Shown one piece after another: positions 41,559 to 54,673 of a DNA stretch of 64,000 bases. Below the pieces are notes generated by a model. The model worked only from the letters and a program-made list of their open reading frames with translations, did not search any database and was not told the origin of the DNA. Each line of letters starts with the position of its first letter. Positions within the stretch are counted from its first letter, which is position 1. Both the position numbers and the translations under genes were made by a program. Source of the stretch: Artemia franciscana (taxonomy: Eukaryota; Arthropoda; Branchiopoda; Anostraca; Artemiidae); contig NC_088873.1 of assembly GCF_032884065.1 (NCBI RefSeq), positions 2,964,563-3,028,562 of the forward strand. Reading direction: 5' to 3'.

Positions 41559-42860
41559 TCTATCTATCTATATAAAAATAAGTTGTCTGTCTGTGGACGG
41601 ATGGATCAGGTGACGTCACCTGAAAAAACTGGATCAGGTGACGTCAAAACTGAAAAAACTAAAAAAAGGCAAAAACTACAAAAAAAACTAAAAACTAATA
41701 AAAAAAATAAAAAAGCTAAAAAACTAAAAAAACTTAAAAAAAGGCAAAAACTACAAAAAAAACTAAAAACTAATAAAAAAGCTAAAAAACTAAAAAAACT
41801 AAAAAAGGCAAAAACTACAAAAAAAACTAAAAACTAATAAAAAAAATAAAAAAGCTAAAAAACTGAAAAAACTAAAAAAACTAAAAAAAGGTAAAAAACT
41901 AAAAAAACTAAAAACTAAAAAAAACTAAAAAAAAGGAAAAAACTGAAAAATAAGCTAAAATAAAGGTAAAAACCAATAAAAAACTAAAAAAAAAACTGAA
42001 AAAACTAAAAAAAGGCAAAAACTACAAAAAAAAACTAAAAACTAATAAAAAAAGTAAAAAAGCTAAAAAACTAAAAAAACTAAAAAAACTAAAAAAAGGT
42101 AAAAAACTAAAAAAAATAAAAAATAAAAAAAAATAAAAAAAAGGAAAAAACTGAAAAATAAGCTAAAATAAAGGTAAAAACCAATAAAAAACTAAAAAGA
42201 AAAAAAGGAAAAAACTAAAAAAAATTTTCATCTAAAAAACTAAAAAAAACTAAAAAAGGTAAAAACTAAAAGAACTAAAAAAGAAAAAAATAAATGACGA
42301 CACTCAAAGAGAAAGCGACCAGGACAAAAGGAATGTTCGATTAGCAATCAACAAAGCACCGGGACACAGGGAGTATAAATGACGACCAGGACATAAGTAA
42401 AAAAAAAAACTATCTATATATATAAAAATAAGTTGTCTGTGGATCTGTGGATCGTGGATCAGGTGACGTCACCTGAAAAAACTGGATCAGGTGACGTCAA
42501 AACTGAAAAAACTAAAAAAAGGCAAAAACTGCAAAAAAAACTAAAAACTAATAAAAAAAATAAAAAAGCTAAAAAACTAAAAAAACTAAAAAAAGGCAAA
42601 AACTACAAAAAAACTAAAAACTAATAAAAAAGCTAAAAAACTAAAAAAACTAAAAAAAAGGCAAAAACTACAAAAAAAAACTAAAAACTAATAAAAAAAA
42701 TAAAAAAGCTAAAAAACTAAAAAAACTAAAAAAACTAAAAAAAGGTAAAAAACTAAAAAAACTAAAAACTAAAAAAAACTAAAAAAAAGGAAAAAACTGA
42801 AAAATAAGCTAAAATAAAGGTAAAAACCAATAAAAAACTAAAAAAAAAACTGAAAAAACT
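41559..42860 (+). mobile_element. Composite Helitron type I, cut by the scaffold gap
   Basis: Outer 5' end TCTATCTATCTATATAAAAA at 41559, palindrome and A-rich arrays, minisatellite edge (about 42290-42400), inner 5' end at 42413 with GGATCTGTGGATCGTGGATC, and a further A-rich array up to the N run. The junction at 42413 is the inverse of those at 15715, 18176 and 38865. Confidence 0.85.
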
Positions 42861-42960
42861 NNNNNNNNNNNNNNNNNNNNNNNNNNNNNNNNNNNNNNNN
42901 NNNNNNNNNNNNNNNNNNNNNNNNNNNNNNNNNNNNNNNNNNNNNNNNNNNNNNNNNNNN
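42861..42960. other. Scaffold gap, 100 N
   Basis: 100 N inside low-complexity sequence. The left side is A-rich (plus-strand Helitron), the right side T-rich (minus orientation), so an inverted arrangement or a misjoin is hidden here. Confidence 0.99.
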
Positions 42961-44065
42961 TCTTTTTTAGTTTTTCTTTTTTAAGTTTCTTCTTTTTATT
43001 GATTTGTTTTCTTAAATTTGTCAATGTTCATTCTAACATTGACACTTGGAAAAATCTTTACGTGCCAAGCAAGCTAAAGCTCTAACAATTTATAATAAAC
43101 CTCAAAATTTTGGGTATCTGTTTTAATGTTTTCGAGTTACCTTAATCTTTTGTCAAAATATATTGAAATATTTGTGCAATTCCCAGTTTTTTTTTAGTTT
43201 TTTTTCTTTTTTTAGTTGTTTAGCTTTTTTTAGTTTTTTTTCTTTTTAGTTTTTTACCTTTTTATTTTTTTATTTTTTTTACATTTTTTCTTTTTAAGTT
43301 TTTTCTTTTTTTCTTTTTTTTATTTTTTAGTTTTTTTTAGTTTTTTACCATTTTTTTTCAGTTTTCTTTTTCTTCTTTATTTTTCAGACGTCATGTGCAA
43401 ACCCTCAGAAGAAAAATACATACAACTTATTTTTATATATAGATAAGATATAATCTGGCGTAACAGACATAGTGTAACAGACATAAAAGACAGACAACTT
43501 ATTTTTATATATATAGATTTTTATATATATAGATACAGTTTCTTCTTTAGTTTTTTTTCTTTTTTAGTTTTTTCTTTTTTTAGTTTCTTCTTTTTATTGA
43601 TTTGTTTTCTTCAATTTCTCAATGTTCATTCTAACATTGACACTTGGAAAAATCTTTACGTGCCAAGCATGCTAAAGCTCCAACAATTTAAATTAAACAT
43701 CAAAATTTGGGGTATCTGTTTTAAGGTTTTCGAATTACTTTAATCTATTTTCAAAATATATTGAAATATTTGTGCAATTCCCAGTTTTTTTTAGTTTTTT
43801 CTTTTTTTAGTTTTTTAGCTTTTTTAGTTTTTTTTTTTTAGTTTTTTATCTTTTTTATTTTTTTACGTTTTTTCTTTTTAGGTTTTTCCTTTTTTTAATT
43901 TTTTTAATTTTTAATTTTTTTTTAGTTTTTTCTTTTTAGTTTTTTTTAGTTTTTTACCATTTTTCTTTTTCGAATTACTTTAATCTATTGTCAAAATATT
44001 TCGAAATATTTATGCAATTTCCAGTTTTTGCATTCTAGTTTGTTTTCTTTTATATATATAGAAGA
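42961..44065 (-). mobile_element. Diverged T-rich Helitron 5' fragments with a 230-bp direct repeat
   Basis: T-rich arrays differing from the main family, with three 5'-end-like sequences (TTATTTTTATATATAGAT near 43440, 43517 and 43538). A unique segment (GTTCATTCTAACATTGACAC, TCTTTACGTGCCAAGC, GTCAAAATATATTGAAATA) occurs at about 42985-43190 and again at 43585-43795, with a partial third copy at about 43970-44030. This looks like a related but distinct Helitron subfamily. No 3' hairpin is seen. Confidence 0.6.
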
Positions 44066-45621
44066 CTAGCTGTTGGGGTGGCGCTTCGCGCCACCCCAAC
44101 ACCTAGTTGGTGGGGGCGCTTCGCGCCCCCCCCAAGCCCCCCCGCGCGCGTAAGTCGTTACGCGCCATAATAGTTACGCGCCATTGTAGTTGTGTCCCTA
44201 TGTCCCACCTGTGAATATAGATATATATATATATATATGGTTTTAACTACGTAAACTTGCGAATATACAACATTCTTTGCTGTCCCATTGTCTTTGCATA
44301 TAAATAGATTGTCAGGTTATCCCCCTGTTTCCCCCGGTGTCCCCGTTGTAGTTGTGTCCCTGTGTCCCGGTCGTCATTTATATTCCCTGTGTCCCGGGTC
44401 CCGGTCATCATTTGTATCCCGGTGTCCCGGTCTGTATATACATTCGTTTTTTAGTTTTGTTTTTCTCCTTTATTTTTTTCCTTTTTTTTTCTTTTTTAGC
44501 TTATTTAGATTTTTAGATTTTTTAGTTTTTTTTATTAGTTTTAGTTTTTATTTCTTTTAGTTTTTTTGTCCCGGTCGTCATTTATATCCCCTGTTTCCCC
44601 CGGTGTCCCCGTTGTAGTTGTGTCCCTGTGTCCCGGTCGTTATTTATATTCCCTGTGTCCCGGTCGTCATTTGTATCCCGGTGTACCGGTCTGTATATAC
44701 ATTCGTTTTTTAGTTTTGCTTTTCTCCTTTATTTTTTTCTTTTTTTTTTCTTTTTAGTTTATTTAGATTTTTATATTTTTTAGTTTTTTTATTAGTTTTT
44801 AGTTTTTTTTTCTTTTTAGTTTTTTTGTAGTTTTTACCTTCTTTTTAGTTTTGTTAATTTTTTTTTTTACTTGTGTCCTGGTCGTCATTTATACTCCCTG
44901 TGTCCCGGTGCTTTGTTGATTGCTAATCGAACATTCCTTTTGTCCTGGTCGCTTTCTCTTTGAGTGTCGTCATTTATTTTTTTCTTTTTTAGTTCTTTTA
45001 GTTTTACCTTTTTTAGTTTTTTTTTAGTTTTAGTTTTTTTAGTTTTTTACCTTTTTTTAGTTTTTTTAGTTTTTTAGCTTTTTTATTTTTTTATTAGTTT
45101 TTAGTTTTTTTGTAGTTTTTGCCTTTTTTTTTAGTTTTTTGTCCTGGTCGCTTTCTCTTTGAGTGTCGTCATTTATTAGTTTTTTCCTTTTTTTTTTTAG
45201 TTTTTTATTGGTTTTTACCTTTATTTTAGCTTATTTTTCAGTTTTTTCCTTTTTTTAGTTTTTTTTTATTTTTTATTTTTTTTAGTTTTTTACCTTTTTT
45301 TAGTTTTTTTAGTTTTTTAGTTTTTTAGCTTTTTTACTTTTTTTATTAGTTTTTAGTTTTTTTTTGTAGTTTTTGCCTTTTTTTAGTTTTTTCAGTTTTT
45401 TTTTTAGTTTTTTATTGGTTTTTACCTTTATAGTTTTTTTAGTTTTTTAGCTTTTTTATTTTTTTTTATTAGTTTTTAGTTTTTTTTGTAGTTTTTGCCT
45501 TTTTTTAGTTTTTTCAGTTTTGACGTCACCTAATCCAGTTTTTTCAGGTGACGTCACCTGACACATCCATCCACACATCCATCCATCCATCCATCCACAG
45601 ACAACTTATTTTTATATATAT

Positions 45622-45624
<3 letters not shown>
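44066..45624 (-). mobile_element. Helitron type D
   Basis: Complete in minus orientation: CTAG 44066, helicase remnant cut at GTCAGGTT then ATCCCCCTG (about 44312-44318), two minisatellite arrays, T-rich arrays, TGACGTCA palindrome, CATCCACACATCC and 5' end at 45624. It has several one-base losses in homopolymers relative to 22604-24174 (for example TACGTAAACTTG). Confidence 0.9.

Positions 45625-45718
<94 letters not shown>
45625..45718. repeat. (AT)n spacer
   Basis: About 94 bp of AT between the 5' end of one copy and the 3' end of the next, i.e. the tract into which both were inserted. Confidence 0.95.
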
Positions 45719-45719
<1 letters not shown>

Positions 45720-47595
45720 TAGCTGTTGGGGTGGCGCTTCGCGCCACCCCAACACCTAGTTGGTGGGGGCGCTTCGCGCCCCCCCCAAGCCCCCCCGCGC
45801 GCGTAAGTCGTTACGCGCCATAATAGTTACGCGCCATTGCAGTTGTGTCCCTATGTCCCACCTGTGAATATAGATAGATATATATATATGGTTTTAACTA
45901 CGTAAAACTTGCGAATATACAACATTCTTTGCTGTCCCATTGTCTTTGCATATAAATAGATTGTCAGGTTTACCGACTCTTGAACATGCAACATATAATG
46001 GTCCATGGGAAAACAATCTGTATTCAGATCTATACCTCATGATTCTAATGATTGCCCTTGAGCTTTGTTGATGGTGATTGCTAATCGACCATTCCCTGTC
46101 CCGGTGTCCCGGTCGTCATTTACATCCCCCTGTTTCCCCCGGTGTCCCCGTTGTAGTTGTGTCCCTGTGTCCCGGTCGTCATTTATATTCCCTGTGTCCC
46201 GGGTCCCGGTCGTCATTTGTATCCCGGTGTCCCGGTCTGTATATACATTCGTTTTTTAGTTTTGTTTTTCTCCTTTATTTTTTCCTTTTTTTTTCTTTTT
46301 TAGCTTATTTAGATTTTTAGATTTTTTAGTTTTTTTATTAGTTTTTAGTTTTTTTTTCTTTTTAGTTTTTTTGTCCCGGTCGTCATTTATATCCCCCTGT
46401 TTCCCCCGGTGTCCCCGTTGTAGTTGTGTCCCTGTGTCCCGGTCGTCATTTATATTCCCTGTGTCCCGGTCGTCATTTGTATCCCGGTGTACCGGAGTTG
46501 TGTCCCTGTGTCCCGGTCGTCATTTATATTCCCTGTGTCCCGGGTCCCGGTCGTCATTTGTATCCCGGTGTCCCGGTCTGTATATACATTCGTTTTTAGT
46601 TTTGTTTTTCTCCTTTATTTTTTTCCTTTTTTTTTCTTTTTTAGCTTATTTAGATTTTTAGATTTTTTAGTTTTTTTATTAGTTTTTAGTTTTTTTTTCT
46701 TTTTAGTTTTTTTGTCCCGGTCGTCATTTATATCCCCCTGTTTCCCCCGGGTCGTCATTTATACTCCCTGTGTCCCGGTGCTTTGTTGATTGCTAATCGA
46801 ACATTCCTTTTGTCCTGGTCGCTTTCTCTTTGAGTGTCGTCATTTATTTTTTTCTTTTTTAGTTCTTTTAGTTTTTACCTTTTTTAGTTTTTTTTTAGTT
46901 TTTTAGTTTTTTTAGTTTTTTACCTTTTTTTAGTTTTTTTAGTTTTTTTTAGTTTTTTAGCTTTTTTATTTTTTTTATTAGTTTTTAGTTTTTTTGTAGT
47001 TTTTGCCTTTTTTTTAGTTTTTTAGTTTTTAGCTTTTTTATTAGTTTTTAGTTTTTTTGTAGTTTTTGCCTTTTTTTAGTTTTTTTAGTTTTTTAGCTTT
47101 TTTATTTTTTTTATTAGTTTTTAGTTTTTTTTGTAGTTTTTGCCTTTTTTTTCTCTTTGAGTGTCGTCATTTATTAGTTTTTTCCTTTTTTTTTTTTAGT
47201 TTTTTATTGGTTTTTACCTTTATTTTAGCTTATTTTTCAGTTTTTTCCTTTTTTTAGTTTTTTTTATTTTTTATTTTTTTTAGTTTTTTACCTTTTTTTA
47301 GTTTTTTTAGTTTTTTAGCTTTTTTACTTTTTTATTAGTTTTTAGTTTTTTTGTAGTTTTTGCCTTTTTTTAGTTTTTTCAGTTTTTTTTTTTAGTTTTT
47401 ATTGGTTTTTACCTTTATAGTTTTTTTAGTTTTTTAGCTTTTTTATTTTTTTTTATTAGTTTTTAGTTTTTTTTGTAGTTTTTGCCTTTTTTAGTTTTTT
47501 CAGTTTTGACGTCACCTGATCCAGTTTTTTCAGGTGACGTCACCTGACACATCCATCCATCCATCCATCCACAGACAACTTATTTTTATATATAT

Positions 47596-47598
<3 letters not shown>
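45719..47598 (-). mobile_element. Complete Helitron copy with doubled minisatellite
   Basis: Minus-strand counterpart of 24183-26070: double hairpin at 45719, helicase remnant (about 45895-46090), minisatellites (about 46095-46235, 46370-46580 and 46725-46830, including the CCGGAGTTGTGTCCC fusion also found near 25285), T-rich arrays, palindrome and 5' end at 47598. The shared fusion makes these two copies sister elements. Confidence 0.85.
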
Positions 47599-47686
<88 letters not shown>

Positions 47687-47690
47687 TATT
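47599..47690. repeat. (AT)n spacer
   Basis: About 92 bp of AT with one G interruption (ATGTAT near 47667), between two minus-strand Helitrons. Confidence 0.95.
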
Positions 47691-49255
47691 ATAGCTGTTG
47701 GGGTGGCGCTTCGCGCCACCCCAACACCTAGTTGGTGGGGGCGCTTCGCGCCCCCCCCAAGCCCCCCCGCGCGCGTAAGTCGTTACGCGCCATAATAGTT
47801 ACGCGCCATTGTAGTTGTGTCCCTATGTCCCACCTGTGAATATAGATATATATATATATATATGGTTTTAACTACGTAAAACTTGCGAATATACAACATT
47901 CTTTGCTGTCCCATTGTCTTTGCATATAAATAGATTGTCAGGTTATCCCCCTGTTTCCCCCGGTGTCCCCGTTGTAGTTGTGTCCCTGTGTCCCGGTCGT
48001 CATTTATATTCCCTGTGTCCCGCGTCCCGGTCATCATTTGTATCCCGGTGTCCCGGTCTGTATATACATTCGTTTTTTAGTTTTGTTTTTCTCCTTTATT
48101 TTTTTCCTTTTTTTTTCTTTTTTAGCTTATTTAGATTTTTAGATTTTTTAGTTTTTTTATTAGTTTTTAGTTTTTATTTCTTTTTAGTTTTTTTGTCCCG
48201 GTCGTCATTTATATCCCCCTGTTTCCCCCGGTGTCCCCGTTGTAGTTGTGTCCCTGTGTCCCGGTCGTTATTTATATTCCCTGTGTCCCGGTCGTCATTT
48301 GTATCCCGGTGTACCGGTCTGTATATACATTCGTTTTTTAGTTTTGTTTTTCTCCTTTATTTTTTTCCTTTTTTTTCTTTTTTAGTTTATTTAGATTTTA
48401 GATTTTTTAGTTTTTTTATTAGTTTTTAGTTTTTTTTTCTTTTTAGTTTTTTTGTAGTTTTTACCTCTTTTTAGTTTTGTTAATTTTTTTTTTTACTTGT
48501 GTCCTGGTCGTCATTTATACTCCCTGTGTCCCGGTGCTTTGTTGATTGCTAATCGAACATTCCTTTTGTCCTGGTCGCTTTCTCTTTGAGTGTCGTCATT
48601 TATTTTTTTTCTTTTTTAGTTCTTTTAGTTTTTACCTTTTTTAGTTTTTTTTTAGTTTTTAGTTTTTTTAGTTTTTTACCTTTTTTTAGTTTTTTTAGTT
48701 TTTTAGCTTTTTTATTTTTTTTATTAGTTTTTAGTTTTTTTGTAGTTTTTGCCTTTTTTTTTAGTTTTTTGTCCTGGTCGCTTTCTCTTTGAGTGTCGTC
48801 ATTTATTAGTTTTTTCCTTTTTTTTTTTAGTTTTTTATTGGTTTTTACCTTTATTTTAGCTTATTTTTCAGTTTTTTCCTTTTTTTTAGTTTTTTTTTTA
48901 TTTTTTATTTTTTTTAGTTTTTTACCTTTTTTTAGTTTTTTAGTTTTTTTAGTTTTTTAGCTTTTTTACTTTTTTTATTAGTTTTTAGTTTTTTTTTGTA
49001 GTTTTTTGCCTTTTTTTTAGTTTTTTCAGTTTTTTTTTTAGTTTTTTATTGGTTTTTACCTTTATAGTTTTTTTAGTTTTTTAGCTTTTTTATTTTTTTT
49101 ATTAGTTTTTAGTTTTTTTTTGTAGTTTTTGCCTTTTTTTAGTTTTTTCAGTTTTGACGTCACCTAATCCAGTTTTTTCAGGTGACGTCACCTGACACAT
49201 CCATCCACACATCCATCCATCCATCCATCCACAGACAACTTATTTTTATATATAT

Positions 49256-49258
<3 letters not shown>
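47691..49258 (-). mobile_element. Helitron type D with altered terminal CTAG
   Basis: The 3' terminus reads ATAGCTGTTGGGG instead of CTAGCTGTTGGGG. Otherwise it is the same as 59824-61391, including the GTCCCGCGTCCCGG variant in the minisatellite. 5' end at 49258. Confidence 0.85.

Positions 49259-49337
<79 letters not shown>
49259..49337. repeat. (AT)n between head-to-head Helitrons
   Basis: About 79 bp of AT with one AGAT interruption, separating the 5' end of a minus copy from the 5' end of a plus copy. Confidence 0.95.
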
Positions 49338-51025
49338 TCTATATATATAAAAATAAGTTGTCTGTCTGTCTGTCTGTGGATGGATCAGGTGACGTCACCT
49401 GAAAAAAACTGGATCAGGTGACGTCAAAACTGAAAAAACTAAAAAAAGGCAAAAACTACAAAAAAACTAAAAACTAATAAAAAAAATAAAAAAGCTAAAA
49501 AACTAAAAAAACTAAAAAAAGGCAAAAACTACAAAAAAAACTAAAAACTAATAAAAAAGCTAAAAAACTAAAAAAACTAAAAAAAGGCAAAAACTACAAA
49601 AAAACTAAAAACTAATAAAAAAAATAAAAAAGCTAAAAAACTAAAAAAACTAAAAAAAGGTAAAAAACTAAAAAAACTAAAAACTAAAAATAAAAAAAAT
49701 AAAAAAGCTAAAAAACTAAAAAAACTAAAAAAACTAAAAAAGGTAAAAAACTAAAAAAAACTAAAAACTAAAAAAAACTAAAAAAAGGAAAAAACTGAAA
49801 AATAAGCTAAAATAAAGGTAAAAACCAATAAAAAACTAAAAAAAAAACTGAAAAAAACTAAAAAAAGGCAAAAAACTACAAAAAAACTAAAAACTAATAA
49901 AAAAAGTAAAAAGCTAAAAAACTAAAAAAACTAAAAAAACTAAAAAAACTAAAAAAAGGTAAAAAACTAAAAAAAATAAAAAATAAAAAAAAACTAAAAA
50001 AAGGAAAAAAACTGAAAAATAAGCTAACATAAAGGTAAAAACCAATAAAAAACTAAAAAGAAAAAAAGGAAAAAACTAAAAAAAATTTTCATCTAAAAAA
50101 CTAAAAAAAACTAAAAAAGGTAAAAACTAAAAGAACTAAAAAAGAAAAAAATAAATGACGACACTCAAAGAGAAAGCGACCAGGACAAAAGGAATGTTCG
50201 ATTAGCAATCAACAAAGCACCGGGACACAGGGAGTATAAATGACGACCAGGACATAAGTAAAAAAAAAAATTAACAAAACTAAAAAGAAGGTAAAAACTA
50301 CAAAAAAACTAAAAAGAAAAAAAACTAAAAACTAATAAAAAAACTAAAAAATCTAAAAATCTAAATAAACTAAAAAAGAAAAAAAAAGGAAAAAAATAAA
50401 GGAGAAAAACAAAACTAAAAAACGAATGTATATACAGACCGGTACACCGGGATACAAATGACGACCGGGACACAGGGAATATAAATGACGACCGGGACAC
50501 AGGGACACAACTACAACGGGGACACCGGGGGAAACAGGGGGATATAAATGACGACCGGGACAAAAAAACTAAAAAGAAAAAAAAACTAAAAACTAATAAA
50601 AAAACTAAAAATCTAAAAATCTAAATAAGCTAAAAAAGAAAAAAAGGAAAAAAATAAAGGAGAAAAACAAAACTAAAAAACGAATGTATATACAGACCGG
50701 GATACAAATGACGACCGGGACACAGGGAATATAAATGACGACCGGGACACAGGGACACAACTACAACGGGGACACCGGGGGAAACAGGGGGATGTAAATG
50801 ACGACCGGGACACCGGGACAGGGAATGGTCGATTAGCAATCACCATCAACAAAGCTCAAGGGCAATCATTAGAATCATGAGGTATAGATCTGAATACAGA
50901 TTGTTTTCCCATGGACCATTATATGTTGCATGTTCAAGAGTCGGTAAACCTGACAATCTATTTATATGCAAAGACAATGAGACAGCAAAGAATGTTGTAT
51001 ATTCGCAAGTTTTACGTAGTTAAAA

Positions 51026-51061
<36 letters not shown>

Positions 51062-51218
51062 ATCTATATTCACAGGTGGGACATAGGGACACAACTACAA
51101 TGGCGCGAAACTATTATGGCGCGTAACGACTTACGCGCGCGGGGGGGCTTGGGGGGGGCGCGAAGCGCCCCCACCAACTAGGTGTTGGGGTGGCGCGAAG
51201 CGCCACCCCAACAGCTAG
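49338..51218 (+). mobile_element. Complete Helitron copy with long A-rich array
   Basis: 5' end at 49338, CTGTCTGTCTG and GGATGGATC, palindromes, A-rich arrays (about 49430-50150), minisatellites (about 50155-50260, 50435-50565, 50690-50825), helicase remnant (about 50825-51024), (AT)n and the 3' domain ending CTAG at 51215-51218. Hairpin 1 is weakened by GGCGCGAAAC in its first repeat. The next element's 5' end follows with no gap. Confidence 0.9.
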
Positions 51219-52846
51219 TATATATATAAAAATAAGTTGTCTGTGTGTGGATCTGTGGATGGATCAGGTGACGTCATGTTTGTTCGCATATGACGTCTGA
51301 ATTATTTCACACTAATACAAAAGAAGAAAAAAACTAAAAAAGGTAAAAACTACAAAAAAACTAAAAAGAAAAAAAAACTAAAAAAGCTAAAAAACTAAAA
51401 AAAACTAAAAAAAGGAAAAAATCTAATAACTAAAAAAAAACTGAAAAAAATAAAAAAAGGCAAAAACTACAAAAAAAATAAAAACATAAAAAAACTAAAA
51501 AAGCTAAAAAACTAAAAAAACTAAAAAAAAGGTAAAAAACTAAAAAAAACTAAAAACTAAAAAAGAAAAAAACTAAAAAAAGGAAAAAACTGAAAAATAA
51601 AAGAGAAAAAGAAAACGAAAAAAATATGAATAAATATATATAAAAATAAGTTGTTTGTGGGTTATGTCTGTCTGTCTGTCTGTCGAGTGACGTCGTGTTG
51701 TCCGCATATGACGTCTGAATTATTTCACACTAATACAAAAGAAGAAAAAAAACTAAAAAAGGTAAAAACTACAAAAAAACTAAAAAGAAAAAAAACTAAA
51801 AAAGCTAAAAAACTAAAAAAAAACTAAAAAAAGGTAAAAAACTAAAAACTAAAAAAACTGAAAAAACTAAAAAAAGGCAAAAACTAAAAAAAAAACTAAA
51901 AACTAATAAAAAAACTAAAAAAGCTAAAAAACTAAAAAAACTAAACAAACTAAAAAAAGGTAAAAAACAAAAAAAACTAAAAACTAAAAAAGAAAAAACT
52001 AAAAAAAAGGAAAAAACTGAAAATAAGAGAAAAAGAAAACTAAAAAAATATTAATAAATATAAAAAATATAAATATAAATATAATATAAATTAGCAATCA
52101 ACAAAGCACCGAGACACAAATGACCACCGGGACACAGGGAGTATAAATGACGACCAGGACATAAGTAAAAAAAAAACTAAAAAAAACTAAAAAAAATGGT
52201 AAAAACTATAAAAAAACTAAAAACTAATAAAAAAACTAAAAAATCTAAAAATCTAAATAAACTAAAAAAGAAAAAAAAGAAAAAAGGAAAAAAATAAAGG
52301 AGAAAAACAAAACTAAAAAACGAATGTATATACAGACCGGGACACCGGGATACAAATGACGACCGGGACACAGGGAATATAAATGACGACCGGGACACAG
52401 GGACACAACTACAATGGGGACGCCGGGGGGCACAGGGGGATATAAATGACGACCGGGACACCGGGACACAAGGAATATAAATGACGCCCGGGACACTCAA
52501 AGAGAAATCACAGACTGGAACACCGGGACACAAATGACGACCGGGACACAGGGAATATAAATGACGACCGGGACACAGGGACATAACTACAAAGGGGACG
52601 CCGGGGTGCACAGGGGGATATATAAATGACGATGGCGACTCAGGGAATGGTCGATTAGCAATCACCATCAACAAAGCTCAAGGGCAATCATTAGAATCAT
52701 GAGGTTTAGATCTGAATACGGATTGTTTTCCCATGGACCATTATATGTTGCATGTTCAAGAGTCGGTAAACCTGACAATCTATTTATATGCACAGACAAA
52801 GGGACGGCAAAGAATGTTGTATATTCGCAAGTTTTACGTAGTTAAA

Positions 52847-52906
<60 letters not shown>
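51219..52906 (+). mobile_element. Composite Helitron type II, 5' portion
   Basis: Outer 5' end TATATATAAAAATAAGTTG directly after CTAG, GTGTGTGGATCTGTGG, GGTGACGTCATG, CATATGACGTC, A-rich array, inner 5' end at about 51632 (TTGTTTGTGGGTTATG), A-rich array, minisatellites (about 52100-52170 and 52330-52650), helicase remnant (about 52655-52845) and (AT)n. Its 3' domain is probably 54463-54673, separated by the copy inserted at 52907. Confidence 0.8.
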
Positions 52907-52909
<3 letters not shown>

Positions 52910-54461
52910 ATATATATAAAAATAAGTTGTCTGTGGATGGATGGATGGATGGATGTGTGGATGGATGTGTCAGGTGACGTCACCTGAAAAAACTGGATTA
53001 GGTGACGTCAAAACTGAAAAAACTAAAAAAAGGCAAAAACTACAAAAAAAACTAAAAACTAATAAAAAAAATAAAAAAGCTAAAAAACTAAAAAAACTAT
53101 AAAGGTAAAAACCAATAAAAAACTAAAAAAAAAACTGAAAAAACTAAAAAAGGCAAAAACTACAAAAAAAAACTAAAAACTAATAAAAAAAGTAAAAAAG
53201 CTAAAAAACTAAAAAAACTAAAAAAAGGTAAAAAACTAAAAAAAATAAAAAATAAAAAAAAACTAAAAAAAAGGAAAAAACTGAAAAATAAGCTAAAATA
53301 AAGGTAAAAACCAATAAAAAACTAAAAAAAAAAGGAAAAAAACTAATAAATGACGACACTCAAAGAGAAAGCGACCAGGACAAAAAACTAAAAAAAAGGC
53401 AAAAACTACAAAAAAACTAAAAACTAATAAAAAAAATAAAAAAGCTAAAAAACTAAAAAAACTAAAAAAAGGTAAAAAACTAAAAAAACTAAAAACTAAA
53501 AAAAAACTAAAAAAGGTAAAAACTAAAAGAACTAAAAAAGAAAAAAATAAATGACGACACTCAAAGAGAAAGCGACCAGGACAAAAGGAATGTTCGATTA
53601 GCAATCAACAAAGCACCGGGACACAGGGAGTATAAATGACGACCAGGACACAAGTAAAAAAAAAAATTAACAAAACTAAAAAGAAGGTAAAAACTACAAA
53701 AAAACTAAAAAGAAAAAAAAACTAAAAACTAATAAAAAAACTAAAAAATCTAAAAATCTAAATAAACTAAAAAAGAAAAAAAAAGGAAAAAAATAAAGGA
53801 GAAAAACAAAACTAAAAAACGAATGTATATACAGACCGGTACACCGGGATACAAATGACGACCGGGACACAGGGAATATAAATAACGACCGGGACACAGG
53901 GACACAACTACAACGGGGACACCGGGGGAAACAGGGGGATATAAATGACGACCGGGACAAAAAAACTAAAAAGAAATAAAAACTAAAAACTAATAAAAAA
54001 AACTAAAAAATCTAAAAATCTAAATAAGCTAAAAAAGAAAAAAAAAAGGAAAAAAATAAAGGAGAAAAACAAAACTAAAAAACGAATGTATATACAGACC
54101 GGGACACCGGGATACAAATGATGACCGGGACCCGGGACACAGGGAATATAAATGACGACCGGGACACAGGGACACAACTACAACGGGGACACCGGGGGAA
54201 ACAGGGGGATAACCTGACAATCTATTTATATGCAAAGACAATGGGACAGCAAAGAATGTTGTATATTCGCAAGTTTTACGTAGTTAAAACCATATATATA
54301 TATATATCTATATTCACAGGTGGGACATAGGGACACAACTACAATGGCGCGTAACTATTATGGCGCGTAACGACTTACGCGCGCGGGGGGGCTTGGGGGG
54401 GGCGCGAAGCGCCCCCACCAACTAGGTGTTGGGGTGGCGCGAAGCGCCACCCCAACAGCTA

Positions 54462-54462
<1 letters not shown>
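52907..54462 (+). mobile_element. Helitron type D, plus strand
   Basis: Complete: 5' end 52907, GGAT repeats with GTGTGGATGG, palindrome, A-rich arrays, minisatellites, the type D junction (GGGGGATAACCTGACAATC near 54206), short helicase remnant, AT and triple-hairpin 3' domain ending CTAG at 54459-54462. It is inserted in the (AT)n of the type II composite. Confidence 0.9.
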
Positions 54463-54530
<68 letters not shown>

Positions 54531-54673
54531 CAGGTGGGACATAGGGACACAACTACAATGGCGCGTAACTAATATGGCGCGTAACGACTTACGCGCGCGG
54601 GGGGCTTGGGGGGGCGCGAAGCGCCCCACCAACTAGGTGTTGGGGTGGCGCGAAGCGCCACCCCAACAGCTAG
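54463..54673 (+). mobile_element. (AT)n plus Helitron 3' domain
   Basis: About 60 bp of AT, then ATTCACAGG, hairpins and CTAG at 54670-54673. This is the likely 3' end of the composite beginning at 51219. Confidence 0.8.
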
